Both the position numbers and the translations under genes were made by a program. The notes beneath the pieces are model-generated. The model had not been told where the DNA came from and searched no databases. It was given only the letters and a program-made list of their open reading frames with translations. From Rhodoferax sp. (lineage in GTDB: Bacteria; Pseudomonadota; Gammaproteobacteria; Burkholderiales; Burkholderiaceae_C): a stretch of DNA of 36,754 bases. Shown here one piece after another: positions 8,441-16,913 of this stretch; the stretch's first letter is position 1; the number at the start of each line of letters is the position of its first letter. The stretch spans positions 1 through 36,754 of the forward strand of contig NZ_JAQTWM010000030.1 of assembly GCF_028689305.1 (NCBI RefSeq), read 5' to 3'.

Positions 8441-10006
8441 TCACACCGCCGGGTTGCGAATCAAATAGTCAAACGCGCTCAGCGCCGCCTTGGCACCTTC
8501 ACCGGTGGCGATGATGATTTGTTTGTAGGGCACGGTGGTCACGTCACCGGCAGCCAGCACGCCGGGCAGCGAGGTCTGGCCTTTGGCATCGATCACGATC
8601 TCGCCGTGTCTGGACAGCTCCAGTGTGCCCTTGAGCCATTCGGTGTTGGGCACCAGGCCGATCTGCACGAACACGCCTTCGAGTTCGATGTGATGCGCGG
8701 CCTCGGTCGCGCGGTCCTTGTAGCTCAGGCCGTTGACCTTTTGGCCGTCGCCGGTGATCTCGGTGGTCTGGGCATTGAGGTGGATCGTCACATTGGGCAG
8801 GCTTTGCAGCTTGGCCACCAGCACTGCGTCGGCACGCAGCTTGGTGTCAAACTCGATCAGCGTCACATGGGCCACCACACCGGCCAGGTCAATGGCCGCT
8901 TCCACGCCGGAGTTGCCGCCGCCAATCACTGCCACCCGCTTGCCTTTGAACAGCGGGCCGTCACAGTGCGGGCAGTAGGCCACGCCTTTGGTTTTGTACT
9001 CTTGCTCGCCGGGCACGTTGACATTGCGCCAGCGTGCCCCGGTGGACAGAATCACCGTGCGGGTTTTGAGGGTGCCGCCGTTGGCCAGTTGCAGCTCGAT
9101 CAGGCCACCAGGCTGTGCGGCCGGGATCAGCTTGTCGGCGCGTTGCAGGTTCATGATGTCCACGTCATAGGCTTTGACATGGGCTTCCAGCGCGGCGGCA
9201 AATTTGGGGCCATCGGTCTCAGTGACCGAGATGAAGTTCTCAATCGACAAGGTGTCATTGACCTGGCCGCCAAAACGCTCGGCCACCACGCCGGTGCGGA
9301 TGCCTTTGCGGGCGGCGTACACGGCTGCAGCCGCGCCAGCTGGGCCACCACCGACCACCAGCACGTCATACGGTGCGCGGGCCGAGAGTTTGGCGGCCTC
9401 ACGGGCGGCGGCTCCGGTATCGAGCTTGGCGACGATTTCTTCCACCGTGCTGTGGCCGGAGCTGAACATTTGGCCGTTGAGAAAGACCATGGGTACGGCC
9501 ATGATCTCGCGCCGGGTGACTTCGTCCTGGAACGCGCCGCCCTCGATCACCACGGTTTTGACCTTGGGGTTGAGAATGGCCATCAGGCTCAGGGCCTGCA
9601 CCACGTCCGGGCAGTTGTGGCAGGTCAGCGACATGTAGACCTCAAAGTTGAAGTCGCCGTCCAGCGCGCGGATGCTGTCGATCACATCCTGCTCCACCTT
9701 GGGCGGGTGGCCGCCAGTCCACAGCAGGGCCAGCACCAGCGAGGTGAATTCGTGGCCCAGGGGCAGGCCGGCAAAACGCAGGCTGTTGGCGGCCCCGGCG
9801 GCCTGCACGGTGAATGATGGTTTGCGGGCATCGCTGCCGTCGGTCTTGAGCGTGATTTTGTCGCTGCGCAGGCGTTGGATGGTCTGCAGCAGGCTTAGCA
9901 TGTCACTGGCGTTGTCGGAGTCGTCCAGGCTGGCCACCAGCTCGAACGGTTGAACCACGCGCTGCAAGTAGGCGGCAAGTTGTGTTTGGAGGTCATCGTC
10001 GAGCAT
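8441..10006 (-). CDS. ahpF: Alkyl hydroperoxide reductase subunit F
   Basis: A 521-residue flavoprotein that passes electrons from NADH to AhpC. The N-terminal double-thioredoxin part holds the CHNC redox pair at Cys129/Cys132; the FAD site is [12 protein letters not shown] near 217-228; the catalytic CPHC is at Cys345/Cys348; the NAD(P) site is [12 protein letters not shown]; and the C-terminal FAD motif is [16 protein letters not shown]. The cysteine numbers are those of E. coli AhpF. The ATG at 10006 has AAAGGA eight bases upstream; the frame stays open past 10200 but that part runs through the repeat and ahpC terminator and is not coding. It follows ahpC with 170 bp between, including a strong terminator, so it is probably expressed partly from its own promoter or by read-through. 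Confidence 0.97.
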   Translation of the reverse strand: MLDDDLQTQLAAYLQRVVQPFELVASLDDSDNASDMLSLLQTIQRLRSDKITLKTDGSDARKPSFTVQAAGAANSLRFAGLPLGHEFTSLVLALLWTGGHPPKVEQDVIDSIRALDGDFNFEVYMSLTCHNCPDVVQALSLMAILNPKVKTVVIEGGAFQDEVTRREIMAVPMVFLNGQMFSSGHSTVEEIVAKLDTGAAAREAAKLSARAPYDVLVVGGGPAGAAAAVYAARKGIRTGVVAERFGGQVNDTLSIENFISVTETDGPKFAAALEAHVKAYDVDIMNLQRADKLIPAAQPGGLIELQLANGGTLKTRTVILSTGARWRNVNVPGEQEYKTKGVAYCPHCDGPLFKGKRVAVIGGGNSGVEAAIDLAGVVAHVTLIEFDTKLRADAVLVAKLQSLPNVTIHLNAQTTEITGDGQKVNGLSYKDRATEAAHHIELEGVFVQIGLVPNTEWLKGTLELSRHGEIVIDAKGQTSLPGVLAAGDVTTVPYKQIIIATGEGAKAALSAFDYLIRNPAV

Positions 10007-10021
10007 GATGGGGTCCTTTGT

Positions 10022-10077
10022 CGCTATAAAATATATAGCTATATGTGCTTTATTTATGCGGGCTAAGTGCCAATTTT
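10022..10077 (+). repeat. 56-bp dispersed intergenic repeat, copy 1
   Basis: Head GCTATAAAATATATAGCTA (19 nt, imperfect palindrome), an 18-nt spacer, then tail GGGCTAAGTGCCAATTTTT (19 nt). The same arrangement and spacing occurs at 16858-16913 and, on the other strand, at 31386-31441. It lies in the ahpC-ahpF gap, upstream of ahpF. Confidence 0.8.
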
Positions 10078-10081
10078 TGTG

Positions 10082-10133
10082 AAAAAAATAGCCGGACGGC
10101 AAGGCCCACAGGGCAGCTTGACGCAGTCCGGCT
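10082..10133 (-). terminator. Intrinsic terminator of ahpC
   Basis: On the minus strand AGCCGGAC (10133-10126) pairs with GTCCGGCT (10097-10090), with an inner GCCC/GGGC stem, followed by A and seven T (10088-10082). This is a good intrinsic terminator after ahpC and before ahpF. A second hairpin, GGCACGCC/GGCGTGCC with a 6-nt loop at 10136-10157, sits between it and the ahpC stop. Confidence 0.85.
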
Positions 10134-10176
10134 TGGGCACGCCACGGCAGGCGTGCCAGACAGGTGTGCCGGTGGT

Positions 10177-10752
10177 TTAGATCTTGCCGACCAGTTCCAG
10201 AGATGGCTTCAAGGTCTTGGCACCTTCTTTCCACTTGGCGGGGCAGACTTCGCCGGGGTGGCTGGCGGTGAACTGGGCCGCTTTGAGCTTGCGCAGGGTT
10301 TCAGACACATCGCGAGCAATTTCGTTGGAGTGGATTTCCAGCGTCTTGATCACGCCTTCGGGGTTGATGACGAAGGTGCCGCGCAGCGCCAGGCCTTCTT
10401 CAGGAATGTGCACGCCAAAAGCGTTGGTCAGTTGGTGGGTTGGGTCGCCCACCAGCGGGAACTGGGCCTTGCCCACGGCGGCAGAGGTTTCGTGCCAGAC
10501 CTTGTGCGAGAAGTGGGTGTCGGTGGTGACGATGTACACCTCGGCACCGGCTTTCTGGAACTCGGCGTAGTTGTCAGCAGCGTCTTCGATTTCGGTCGGG
10601 CAGTTGAAGGTGAAAGCGGCGGGCATGAAAATCAGCACCGACCATTTGCCTTTGAGGCTTTCTTCGGTCACGGTGATGAACTCGGCCTTGCCATTGCGGC
10701 TCAGGAAGGCCTGGGTTTTGAACGGTTGAACTTGGGTATTGATCAGGGACAT
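10177..10752 (-). CDS. ahpC: Alkyl hydroperoxide reductase subunit C (peroxiredoxin)
   Basis: A 191-residue typical 2-Cys peroxiredoxin that reduces H2O2 and organic peroxides in the cytoplasm and is recycled by AhpF. The peroxidatic cysteine is Cys51 in AFTFNCPTE and the resolving cysteine is Cys170 in [11 protein letters not shown]; the C-terminus [11 protein letters not shown] matches the enteric enzyme. The ATG at 10752 has AAGGAG at proper distance. An in-frame ATG at 10824 would add 24 residues, but it overlaps the predicted -10 element and OxyR site, so it is rejected. ahpF follows behind a terminator; yaaA is divergent. Regulation by OxyR is inferred from the operator upstream. Confidence 0.97.
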   Translation of the reverse strand: MSLINTQVQPFKTQAFLSRNGKAEFITVTEESLKGKWSVLIFMPAAFTFNCPTEIEDAADNYAEFQKAGAEVYIVTTDTHFSHKVWHETSAAVGKAQFPLVGDPTHQLTNAFGVHIPEEGLALRGTFVINPEGVIKTLEIHSNEIARDVSETLRKLKAAQFTASHPGEVCPAKWKEGAKTLKPSLELVGKI

Positions 10753-10819
10753 GGAAGACTCCTTGTGTGGGTGGGTTGAAAAAACGTCGGTGTCACAGGT
10801 TTTGTTGGCCGATGGGTGA

Positions 10820-10825
10820 ATCATA
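10820..10825 (-). promoter_or_regulatory. Predicted -10 element of ahpC
   Basis: TATGAT on the minus strand, about 70 bp before the ahpC start. It abuts the OxyR-type operator, and the -35 position is poor (TCATGA), as is common at activator-dependent OxyR promoters. It places the transcript start near 10813. Confidence 0.5.
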
Positions 10826-10859
10826 GTGGCAACCTATCGTTTTCATGATGCATTGTTTA
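10823..10859. promoter_or_regulatory. OxyR-type operator between ahpC and yaaA
   Basis: The sequence reads ATAG-N7-CTAT-N7-ATGA-N7-TTTA, which fits the four-element OxyR pattern ATAG-N7-CTAT-N7-ATAG-N7-CTAT with the first two elements perfect and the last two each differing at two positions. Spacing is exact over 37 bp. It lies between the divergent ahpC and yaaA genes, both known OxyR targets in E. coli. No oxyR gene is in the window. Confidence 0.75.
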
Positions 10860-10943
10860 TAAGCTATTGATAGCCAAACTTTATGACCACGGTCACGATA
10901 ATGGGCACCTTGTCAGCCATCACCACCGGATCGTCATTGCACC

Positions 10944-11720
10944 ATGCTGTTTTTACTCTCCCCCGCCAAATCGCTCGACTTTGACACCCCGCCTGGTGAC
11001 GTGCCACACAGCCAGCCGCTGTTTGTGCCGCAAGCCGCAGAGCTGATGGGCATTCTGAAGCAGAAATCGCCGCAAGACATCGCCAGCCTGATGGGCTTGA
11101 GTGATGCGCTAGCCGGGCTGAATGTGGCGCGTTATCAGGCCTGGGCGCCCAAGTTCACTGCCAGGAACGCCAAGCAGGCCGTGCTGGCCTTCAATGGTGA
11201 CGTTTATGAAGGGCTGGATGCCAAAACCCTGTCGGCGGATCAGCTGGCCTGGGCGCAAGACCATGTGTGCATCCTGAGCGGCTTGTACGGCGTGCTGCGC
11301 CCGTTGGACTACATCCAGCCCTACCGGCTGGAAATGGGCACGGCCCTGACCAACGCCCGCGGCAAAAATCTCTATGCTTTCTGGGGCACACAGATGGCTG
11401 ACTACCTGAACCAGCGGCTGCGCAGCGAGGTGGCGCCGGTGGTGGTGAACCTGGCGTCGCAGGAGTATTTCAAGGCGGTGGACACCAGGGTGCTCAAGGC
11501 GCGGGTGGTGGACTGTGTGTTTGAGGACTTCAAGGGCGGTCAGTACAAGATCATCAGCTTCCACGCCAAACGCGCCCGTGGCCTGATGGCCCGTTTTGCC
11601 GCCACCCAGCGGGTGGTCTTGCCTGAACAACTCAAGGCATTTGACGGCGAGGGTTACGCCTTTGCCGCCGAGGTGTCGGTGCCGAACCGGCTGGTGTTTC
11701 GCCGCTGCCTGGAAGCTTGA
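10944..11720 (+). CDS. yaaA: Peroxide stress protein YaaA (DUF328/UPF0246)
   Basis: A 258-residue cytoplasmic protein of the YaaA family, which in E. coli lowers free iron and protects DNA during H2O2 stress. Family landmarks are the N-terminal [16 protein letters not shown], the central [66 protein letters not shown] and FDGEGYAFA. The ATG at 10944 begins the conserved sequence directly; no strong ribosome-binding site is seen. It is transcribed away from ahpC and shares its upstream region with the OxyR-type site, so a common peroxide response is likely. Confidence 0.95.
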   Translation: MLFLLSPAKSLDFDTPPGDVPHSQPLFVPQAAELMGILKQKSPQDIASLMGLSDALAGLNVARYQAWAPKFTARNAKQAVLAFNGDVYEGLDAKTLSADQLAWAQDHVCILSGLYGVLRPLDYIQPYRLEMGTALTNARGKNLYAFWGTQMADYLNQRLRSEVAPVVVNLASQEYFKAVDTRVLKARVVDCVFEDFKGGQYKIISFHAKRARGLMARFAATQRVVLPEQLKAFDGEGYAFAAEVSVPNRLVFRRCLEA

Positions 11721-12116
11721 GTACTAGCGCATCTTTTCAGTCTCTGGAACCTTACTTCAGTACGGGTGTAATCGCGTTGTGCATTGTCAATGTGTGGCAG
11801 AAAATCGAACGCGATTGGGGCAGGCTTTGTGCGACCTTATAGCTGCAAAGCGCTCTTCTACCCAGCGTGGCGGATGCTGCGCACACGTCATTGATCTACC
11901 CGGCCAAGAGTGGTACTGTCACCCAAGGCGGCACGGTCACCATCACGATCAACCCGTCTGCCTCGCCGATCACCGTGAACCCGGCCACACTGCCGACCCT
12001 GACCGCCGGCACGCCGTTCTCGCAGACCCTGAGTTCCAGTGGTGGCCGTTGTCGCATGGTCGCGTCATCGTGCCGCCCAGAGGAGACAGTAGGGGTGAGG
12101 TTCCTGGGTTCAAGCC
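11721..12116. other. Gene-poor stretch after yaaA
   Basis: No intact gene is recognised here. It holds a short stretch resembling part of an Ig-like domain gene (11920-12046) and otherwise unassigned sequence. It marks the left edge of an accessory-looking region that ends before queF. Confidence 0.6.
11920..12046 (+). pseudogene. Remnant of an Ig-like (He_PIG-type) domain protein
   Basis: The frame open from GTG 11867 to 12241 encodes GTVTQGGTVTITINPSAS and then ITVNPATLPTLTAGTPFSQ, ending TLSSSGG. This is the opening of the putative-Ig domain found in large bacterial surface proteins, where it normally continues PYTF...LPAGLTL. Here homology stops at SSGG and is replaced by unrelated Cys/Arg-rich sequence overlapping the 3' end of the kinase gene. 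No signal peptide or ribosome-binding site is present. I read it as a gene fragment rather than a working gene; the parent protein is unknown. Confidence 0.5.
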
Positions 12117-13850
12117 TCACGCAGGATGGAGCCAGTTTGACAGTATTGTGTGTAGTACCCCTGGGTCCAGCGGTTTGTGCAGTACCGTGTAACCTTCTTC
12201 TTCGGCCTGGGCCAATTCGGGGGAGTGAAGTTCGCCGCTGACCATAGCACCACTGGCTGTGGGGCAGCGTGCGAGCAAAGCACGCAAGACATCGAAACCA
12301 CTTGGGCGTGAGCGAAGTCTTTGATCGCAAAAGATGGCTTGTGGCACAAAGCCGGCGTTCAGCCAATGCATCGCCTCAGTCGCATCACCAGCGTATCGGC
12401 CTTCGATGCCCCAGCTTGTGAGCAAAGCTTCCCAGGCAGAACGAACCTGTGGGTCATCATCCAGTATTAGGCAGCGTCCCGAAAGTCGCGCGAAAGGTGT
12501 ATACCCACTGGTCTCGAGTCCGGGCTCCTGTTGTGCCAGTTTGAGCCAGAATCGTGAACCCCGACCCAGATGCGAGCGAAAGCCCAGTGAGGCACCCATG
12601 CGCTGCGCACACTCTGCCACAACGGCCAGACCCAAGCCGAGCCCGGCGCTGTCGATACGTTGGGCCTGTGGGTTGCGATAGTAGGGCACAAAGATGTGCT
12701 CGCTTTCGCTGTCAGCAATGCCTGAACCCGTGTCACAGACTTCGATCTGCCACTCTCCACCACGCGAACGCAGACCGATCAGGATGCCACCCTGTGTGGT
12801 GTAACGCAGTGCGTTGTGCACCAGATTTAACAGTGCCTGGCGCAGGAGCATTGGATCGGTCTGCACTGCTGCAGCGCGTTCGGGTGTGTGCAGTCGCAGC
12901 TTTAGGCCACGCTGTGCAGCCTGCTCCCGAAACAGCGTGACCACTTCTTGCAGCAACGGCTGCAGAGTGACCCGCCCTTGCTGTGGCGTGTGGCCGGACT
13001 CCAATCGGGACAGGTCGAGTAGTGCGTTGAACATCAGATTCAGCGATCCCATGCCGCTGCGCAGGTCCTGGAGTAGCGGGGTAGCGGCGGGGTCGCGGGT
13101 GCGCCGGGTGATGGCCTCTACCAGCATCATCATGGCGTGTACGGGTTGACGCAGGTCGTGGCTGGCGGTGGTGAGAAACAGGTTCTTCTCACGTACGGCT
13201 GCTTCGGCGCGCTCGGTGGCCAGGCGGAATTGCTCGCTCAATTGGCGACTGCTTTCCTCCAAGTGGATCTGCAAAACCAGAAAGCGGTGTGTACCCCATG
13301 CATGCCGCAGGCTCAGTAGGCAGAACACAATGGCAAATGCCAACACAACAGGCCAGATGCCAGGAAACAGCGCCGGGACAGTGAAGATGGCTGGTACCCA
13401 GATGCCAGCCAAAAGGGTCATAAAGCAAGGCAGTACAGCGGGCAAATACACGGCCGAGCCCATGGTCACCCCGCACAGGGCGATGTAGAGCGCCATGGAA
13501 AACTCCAGCGATGGCTGGGTGCCGACCAGGATGACCGGTAGTGACCAGCCTATTCCGTAAATCAGGCCACCGATTGTCATCCGTGTGCGCCAACGGCGCA
13601 CCATCGCCGAAGCATCGTGAAGTTGTTGGTCAGCACGGAAGCTCCGGCGCATCCAGACCAGCCCCAGGGCAGCCAGCGCCATGACAACCGTCCAGGCGAA
13701 CAAGGGTGATGTCTGTCCGGTCTGTTTGCTGTGCAGCCAAGCCAGCAAGGCTGGCAGAGTGAGCAAGGCGACTTCGGCCGTGTGTCGGCTGGCGATCAAA
13801 TCCAGCAGCCGCACTTGCGCATTGATCGAGAGTTTGTCCAGCGTCGTCAT
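12117..13850 (-). CDS. Hybrid sensor histidine kinase with C-terminal receiver
   Basis: A 577-residue inner-membrane kinase. About six hydrophobic segments occupy residues 25-180, with little periplasmic sequence, so the signal is probably sensed in the membrane. A linker coiled coil leads to the dimerisation helix with ASHDLRQPVHAM (His231), then the ATPase domain with NLVHNALRY (Asn346), DTGSGI and GLGLGLAV. A receiver domain covers about 455-577, with acidic DDD at 464-466, acceptor Asp509 in FCDQRL and HKPL near the end. The start ATG overlaps the stop of the response-regulator gene by 4 bp (ATGA), so the two are translated together. The attached receiver may act as a phosphate sink or second output. 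Its signal is unknown. Confidence 0.92.
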   Translation of the reverse strand: MTTLDKLSINAQVRLLDLIASRHTAEVALLTLPALLAWLHSKQTGQTSPLFAWTVVMALAALGLVWMRRSFRADQQLHDASAMVRRWRTRMTIGGLIYGIGWSLPVILVGTQPSLEFSMALYIALCGVTMGSAVYLPAVLPCFMTLLAGIWVPAIFTVPALFPGIWPVVLAFAIVFCLLSLRHAWGTHRFLVLQIHLEESSRQLSEQFRLATERAEAAVREKNLFLTTASHDLRQPVHAMMMLVEAITRRTRDPAATPLLQDLRSGMGSLNLMFNALLDLSRLESGHTPQQGRVTLQPLLQEVVTLFREQAAQRGLKLRLHTPERAAAVQTDPMLLRQALLNLVHNALRYTTQGGILIGLRSRGGEWQIEVCDTGSGIADSESEHIFVPYYRNPQAQRIDSAGLGLGLAVVAECAQRMGASLGFRSHLGRGSRFWLKLAQQEPGLETSGYTPFARLSGRCLILDDDPQVRSAWEALLTSWGIEGRYAGDATEAMHWLNAGFVPQAIFCDQRLRSRPSGFDVLRALLARCPTASGAMVSGELHSPELAQAEEEGYTVLHKPLDPGVLHTILSNWLHPA

Positions 13851-14509
13851 CGTGATGATTTTTGCAATGTCAGACGCCGCTCTTGCATGAGGGTCATCAA
13901 TTCAACGCGGTTGGACGCACCCATGCGCTGAAGTATGGCGGTGATGTGTTCCTTGACGGTGCTCTCCGTGATGCCAAGCATAAGGGCAATACGTTTGTTG
14001 GGCAGACCACGAAGAACGAGTGACAAGATGTCCCCCTGGCGTGTGGTCAGACCCAGTTCAGCAGGGCTGACTTCCCAGCGGCGCAGGGTCACATTGGCAG
14101 TGCCAGTGGCAGGTTCTGGGTACCACTGTCCGCCAGCCAGCACAGTGGAGAAGGCGGCGTCGAACACATCGGAGGAAGCCTGCTTGTGCACAAACCCCTG
14201 GGCACCTGCAGCACGCACCCGCTGCACGATCCGGGGGTCATCGTCACCACTGATGGCAAGCCAGATGCCATCAGGACATACGCTGCGCCATGTGTCAAAG
14301 TACGATAGGCTGTTGTCATCAGCCAGCCACACATCAGCCACAAGAAGAAGCGGACAACCCTGCACGAGCTGTTGCGCCATGGCACCCACCCAATTTGTGG
14401 CCACCGAGACGCTCAGACCTGGAACAAGGGCCTGCAGGTACTGTGCAATCCCTCGGGCGACCAAAGGATGGTCGTCCAACACGATGGCGTACGGATGGGG
14501 GTTGAGCAT
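13847..14509 (-). CDS. NarL/FixJ-type response regulator (LuxR HTH)
   Basis: A 220-residue regulator. The receiver has the acidic pair in LDDHP (12-13), acceptor Asp59 in VADVWLADD, a Ser in AISGDDD and the Lys in FVHKQ. A LuxR-type helix-turn-helix follows at about 153-205 (LTTRQGDILSLVLRGLPNKRIALMLGITESTVKEHI shape, with TVKEHI as the recognition helix end). The ATG at 14509 has AGGA a few bases upstream. It overlaps the downstream hybrid kinase gene by 4 bp, so the pair forms one two-component system. Targets are unknown; the divergent lipoprotein gene at 14755 is the nearest candidate. A perfect short palindrome at 14610-14620 lies in the shared upstream region. Confidence 0.93.
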   Translation of the reverse strand: MLNPHPYAIVLDDHPLVARGIAQYLQALVPGLSVSVATNWVGAMAQQLVQGCPLLLVADVWLADDNSLSYFDTWRSVCPDGIWLAISGDDDPRIVQRVRAAGAQGFVHKQASSDVFDAAFSTVLAGGQWYPEPATGTANVTLRRWEVSPAELGLTTRQGDILSLVLRGLPNKRIALMLGITESTVKEHITAILQRMGASNRVELMTLMQERRLTLQKSSR

Positions 14510-14609
14510 TTTCCTGGGGCGGTGGGGTCAATCATCATGCTAACGTAGTCGTCAGCTGGCAAGACTGTATACATTTTTTTACTTGGTGGTGACCGGCGAA
14601 GATCGGGCT

Positions 14610-14620
14610 GTCTGACAGAC
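14610..14620. promoter_or_regulatory. Palindrome in the regulator/lipoprotein divergent region
   Basis: GTCTGACAGAC is a perfect 5+1+5 palindrome about 100 bp upstream of the response-regulator start and 135 bp upstream of the lipoprotein gene. It could be an operator for the LuxR-type regulator, which would then control itself and the lipoprotein. There is no direct evidence beyond symmetry and position. Confidence 0.25.
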
Positions 14621-14754
14621 CCTTGTACACCGGTGGACGAGGGGCAGGAAAGATGTTTTTGTGGTTTTGAATGTTGACCAACCCGACCACGGTAGGGTTC
14701 CCGACGTGTCCAATCAAATCAACAATGCCGCCTTTGTCAGGAAGGGAGTACGGC

Positions 14755-15315
14755 ATGATGCCCATTTGGAAAACAGGTCTTGGAATGGTTGTGATTCTGT
14801 CAGCGTCACTGCTGACGGCATGCGGCGGTGGCGGTAGTACAGCCGCCGATGGCAACAGGTCATCTCCGGATGGCGGCGGGACTGGTACACCACTCACGGC
14901 AGGTGTAGCGGGAGTGATTGGAGACTGGTTGGAAAATGGCTGCAACAGTACCGGTCCCCAGTCTTTCAAAAATCTGGTTCGTGTGGGCCAGGTTTCAGCT
15001 ACCAGCGTGACCTGGGCCAATGGCGTTTACAGGTATGGCAACGGTAACTGCACGGGGCTGGGTACCCTGATTGGTCCCACGCTCATGGGGGGCGTCGTGT
15101 TCTCGCGCTCCGAATCCAACACCAATGTGGCTGCCAACTGGGGGCAATTCACGGCGGTGAACAACACCAGATCAGCCGTGATCTGGGCCAAGAGGAGTGA
15201 AGCCGTCTTGTGTCTGTTGGGGGACGAATCACCGTCTATCCAGCCCACCTTGTCAGACGTGTCTGCAAGTTTGTCCATCCTGCCTGTGCCAGCTTGCTTC
15301 ACGAAGCAGTCTTGA
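14755..15315 (+). CDS. Small lipoprotein of unknown function
   Basis: A 186-residue predicted lipoprotein. The N-terminus has a hydrophobic stretch (GLGMVVILSASLLTAC) ending in an LTAC lipobox with Cys23, followed by a Gly/Ser-rich linker (GGGGSTAADG). The remainder has paired cysteines (ENGCNS, GNCTG, VLCLLG, VPACFT) and no family I recognise. Tandem ATGs at 14755 and 14758 follow a strong AGGAAGGGAG; either could start. It is divergent from the two-component pair, and a second lipoprotein gene follows 117 bp downstream. Base composition is less GC-rich than the flanking housekeeping genes. Function is unknown; envelope location is the only inference. Confidence 0.75.
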   Translation: MMPIWKTGLGMVVILSASLLTACGGGGSTAADGNRSSPDGGGTGTPLTAGVAGVIGDWLENGCNSTGPQSFKNLVRVGQVSATSVTWANGVYRYGNGNCTGLGTLIGPTLMGGVVFSRSESNTNVAANWGQFTAVNNTRSAVIWAKRSEAVLCLLGDESPSIQPTLSDVSASLSILPVPACFTKQS

Positions 15316-15432
15316 GTTCTGGTGGGTCATGCACCTGAATACCACTCGCGTGCTGCGCGGGAAATGTAGCGCACAGTTCATCTGTGTTATCGGAAATCCA
15401 GTTGGATCGTATTGAATTTGAAAGGGAACAAA

Positions 15433-15831
15433 ATGAACAGTCAGCTTGTTAAATTGCCACATCGGCTTGGTGTCTTGATTTTTCTGGTTTTAGGCATAGG
15501 TGGATGCGCTGCTACGATCAGCAAGGAAGGATTGGAGCAACGTACTGCACAGGCTCTGGGTCGTGAGGTTAGCACCTTCACGATATCGGACATCGGCGAG
15601 GAGACCGGTGGCCGAACCAATTACACCGTGAAGACCAATGACAATGTGACTTATCGCTGTTACCAGTATTCTCCGACTGGTTTCCAGAAGGCCATCTCGT
15701 TTGGGCAGATACCGAACTCAGATGCGATTTGCACGCCCATGGTTCGTGCAGGTTCTGGTGCTGCCTCGACTGAAGGACGTCGGCCAGCGGGAACATGTAA
15801 TGCCTTGCTTAAGTCCGCAGGACGGTGTTGA
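15433..15831 (+). CDS. Small lipoprotein of unknown function
   Basis: A 132-residue predicted lipoprotein. A basic start (MNSQLVKLPHR) leads to LGVLIFLVLGIGGC with Cys25 as lipid attachment site. The mature part has an EQRTAQALGREVSTFTISD helix-strand start and TNYTVKTNDNVTYRCYQYSP, with four further cysteines. An AAAGGGA ribosome-binding site precedes the ATG at 15433; a TTG at 15412 in frame is less likely. I do not recognise the family. It sits between another lipoprotein gene and queF, in the accessory-looking region, and could be co-transcribed with the first lipoprotein, though the 117-bp gap allows a separate promoter. Confidence 0.72.
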   Translation: MNSQLVKLPHRLGVLIFLVLGIGGCAATISKEGLEQRTAQALGREVSTFTISDIGEETGGRTNYTVKTNDNVTYRCYQYSPTGFQKAISFGQIPNSDAICTPMVRAGSGAASTEGRRPAGTCNALLKSAGRC

Positions 15832-16007
15832 GCAGGTTGGGGCCAAGGAACCATTCAAGCTCAGGCTGCTTTTGTCGCGGCGTTACTTGTGACCGTTGTG
15901 CTGGCGCTCGGTTCGAGGCGAGTCTAAAATTCCGCCGCCTTGGGGTTATCTTTTTTTTGAGCTGACCTGAATGCTCTGAAGTACGGTGCCCCTTTATTGA
16001 ATAGCCG

Positions 16008-16853
16008 ATGACGCCACATGAACTATCCCCGTTGGGACTCCCGACGGCTTACGCTGACCAGTACGACGCCGGCCTGCTGTTCCCGATCGCCCGCCTGCCG
16101 CAGCGTGAGAAGCTGGGGCTGGGTGACAAGCTGCCGTTTTTGGGCGCTGACCTGTGGACCGCTTATGAGTTGAGCTGGCTCAATCCACGTGGCAAGCCGC
16201 AAGTGGCGCTGGCGCACTTCACGGTGCCGTGTGAATCGTGCAACCTGGTGGAGAGCAAGTCGTTCAAGCTTTACCTCAACAGCTTCAACAACACCCGTTT
16301 TGCCGACGCCGCTGAGGTGCAGGCGCGCCTGCGCACCGACCTGACCGAAGCCGTCTGGCGCGGCGATGTGGTGCAAAGCAGCGTCGGGGTCAAGCTGGTG
16401 GCGGCAGAGGTGTTTGACCGCGAACCCATTTATGAGCTGGACGGCCTGAGCCTGGACCGGCTGGATCTGGACTGTGACCGCTACACCCCGGCCCCGGAGC
16501 TGCTCAGCGCGGCTTTTGACGAAGCCCCGGTGTCCGAGGTGCTGACCAGCAACCTGCTGCGCAGCAATTGCCCGGTGACTGGCCAGCCCGATTGGGGCAG
16601 TGTGCAGATCAGCTACTTTGGCCCGCAGATCGACCAGGCCGGCTTGTTGCGTTACATCGTCAGCTTCCGCAACCACCAGGGGTTTCATGAGGATTGTGTG
16701 GAGCGCATGTTTCTGGACATCCAGGCCCGCTGCCAGCCACACAAGCTCAGCGTCTATGCGCGCTACACCCGTCGCGGCGGCCTCGACATCAACCCGTTTC
16801 GCAGCAGCTGGCCACAGCCGCTGCCACCACAGGTGCGCAACGCCAGGCAATGA
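16008..16853 (+). CDS. queF: NADPH-dependent 7-cyano-7-deazaguanine reductase (QueF)
   Basis: A 281-residue cytoplasmic enzyme of queuosine synthesis that reduces preQ0 to preQ1. It is the long two-domain form, as in E. coli (282 residues). The QueF signature is [22 protein letters not shown] at about 71-92 (first part shown by PCES and ESKSFKLY), and the catalytic cysteine that forms the thioimide is Cys188 in [13 protein letters not shown]. The C-terminal [17 protein letters not shown] is also conserved. ATG at 16008 starts the protein as expected; no strong ribosome-binding site is visible. No other queuosine genes are near. It ends just before a copy of the 56-bp repeat. Confidence 0.97.
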   Translation: MTPHELSPLGLPTAYADQYDAGLLFPIARLPQREKLGLGDKLPFLGADLWTAYELSWLNPRGKPQVALAHFTVPCESCNLVESKSFKLYLNSFNNTRFADAAEVQARLRTDLTEAVWRGDVVQSSVGVKLVAAEVFDREPIYELDGLSLDRLDLDCDRYTPAPELLSAAFDEAPVSEVLTSNLLRSNCPVTGQPDWGSVQISYFGPQIDQAGLLRYIVSFRNHQGFHEDCVERMFLDIQARCQPHKLSVYARYTRRGGLDINPFRSSWPQPLPPQVRNARQ

Positions 16854-16857
16854 TTTT

Positions 16858-16913
16858 GCTATATTTTATATAGCTATTGATGACCATTTGATGTGGGCTA
16901 GAGCCCCATTTTT
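16858..16913 (+). repeat. 56-bp dispersed intergenic repeat, copy 2
   Basis: Head GCTATATTTTATATAGCTA, an 18-nt spacer, tail GGGCTAGAGCCCCATTTTT. It fills the gap between the convergent queF and GGDEF/EAL genes, starting 4 bp after the queF stop. Spacing is identical to copies at 10022 and 31386. Confidence 0.85.

Noticed and set aside
8348-9817. Long open frame on + opposite ahpF
   Set aside because: Antisense shadow of ahpF, low-complexity Gly/His/Gln-rich translation, no ribosome-binding site.
10753-10824. Upstream ATG extending AhpC by 24 residues
   Set aside because: It overlaps the -10 element and OxyR site; the ATG at 10752 has a clear AAGGAG and matches the family start.
12096-12122. 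GGTTCAAG-like stretch suggesting a tRNA T-arm
   Set aside because: Flanking bases do not form the T-stem or acceptor stem, and no other tRNA arms are present.
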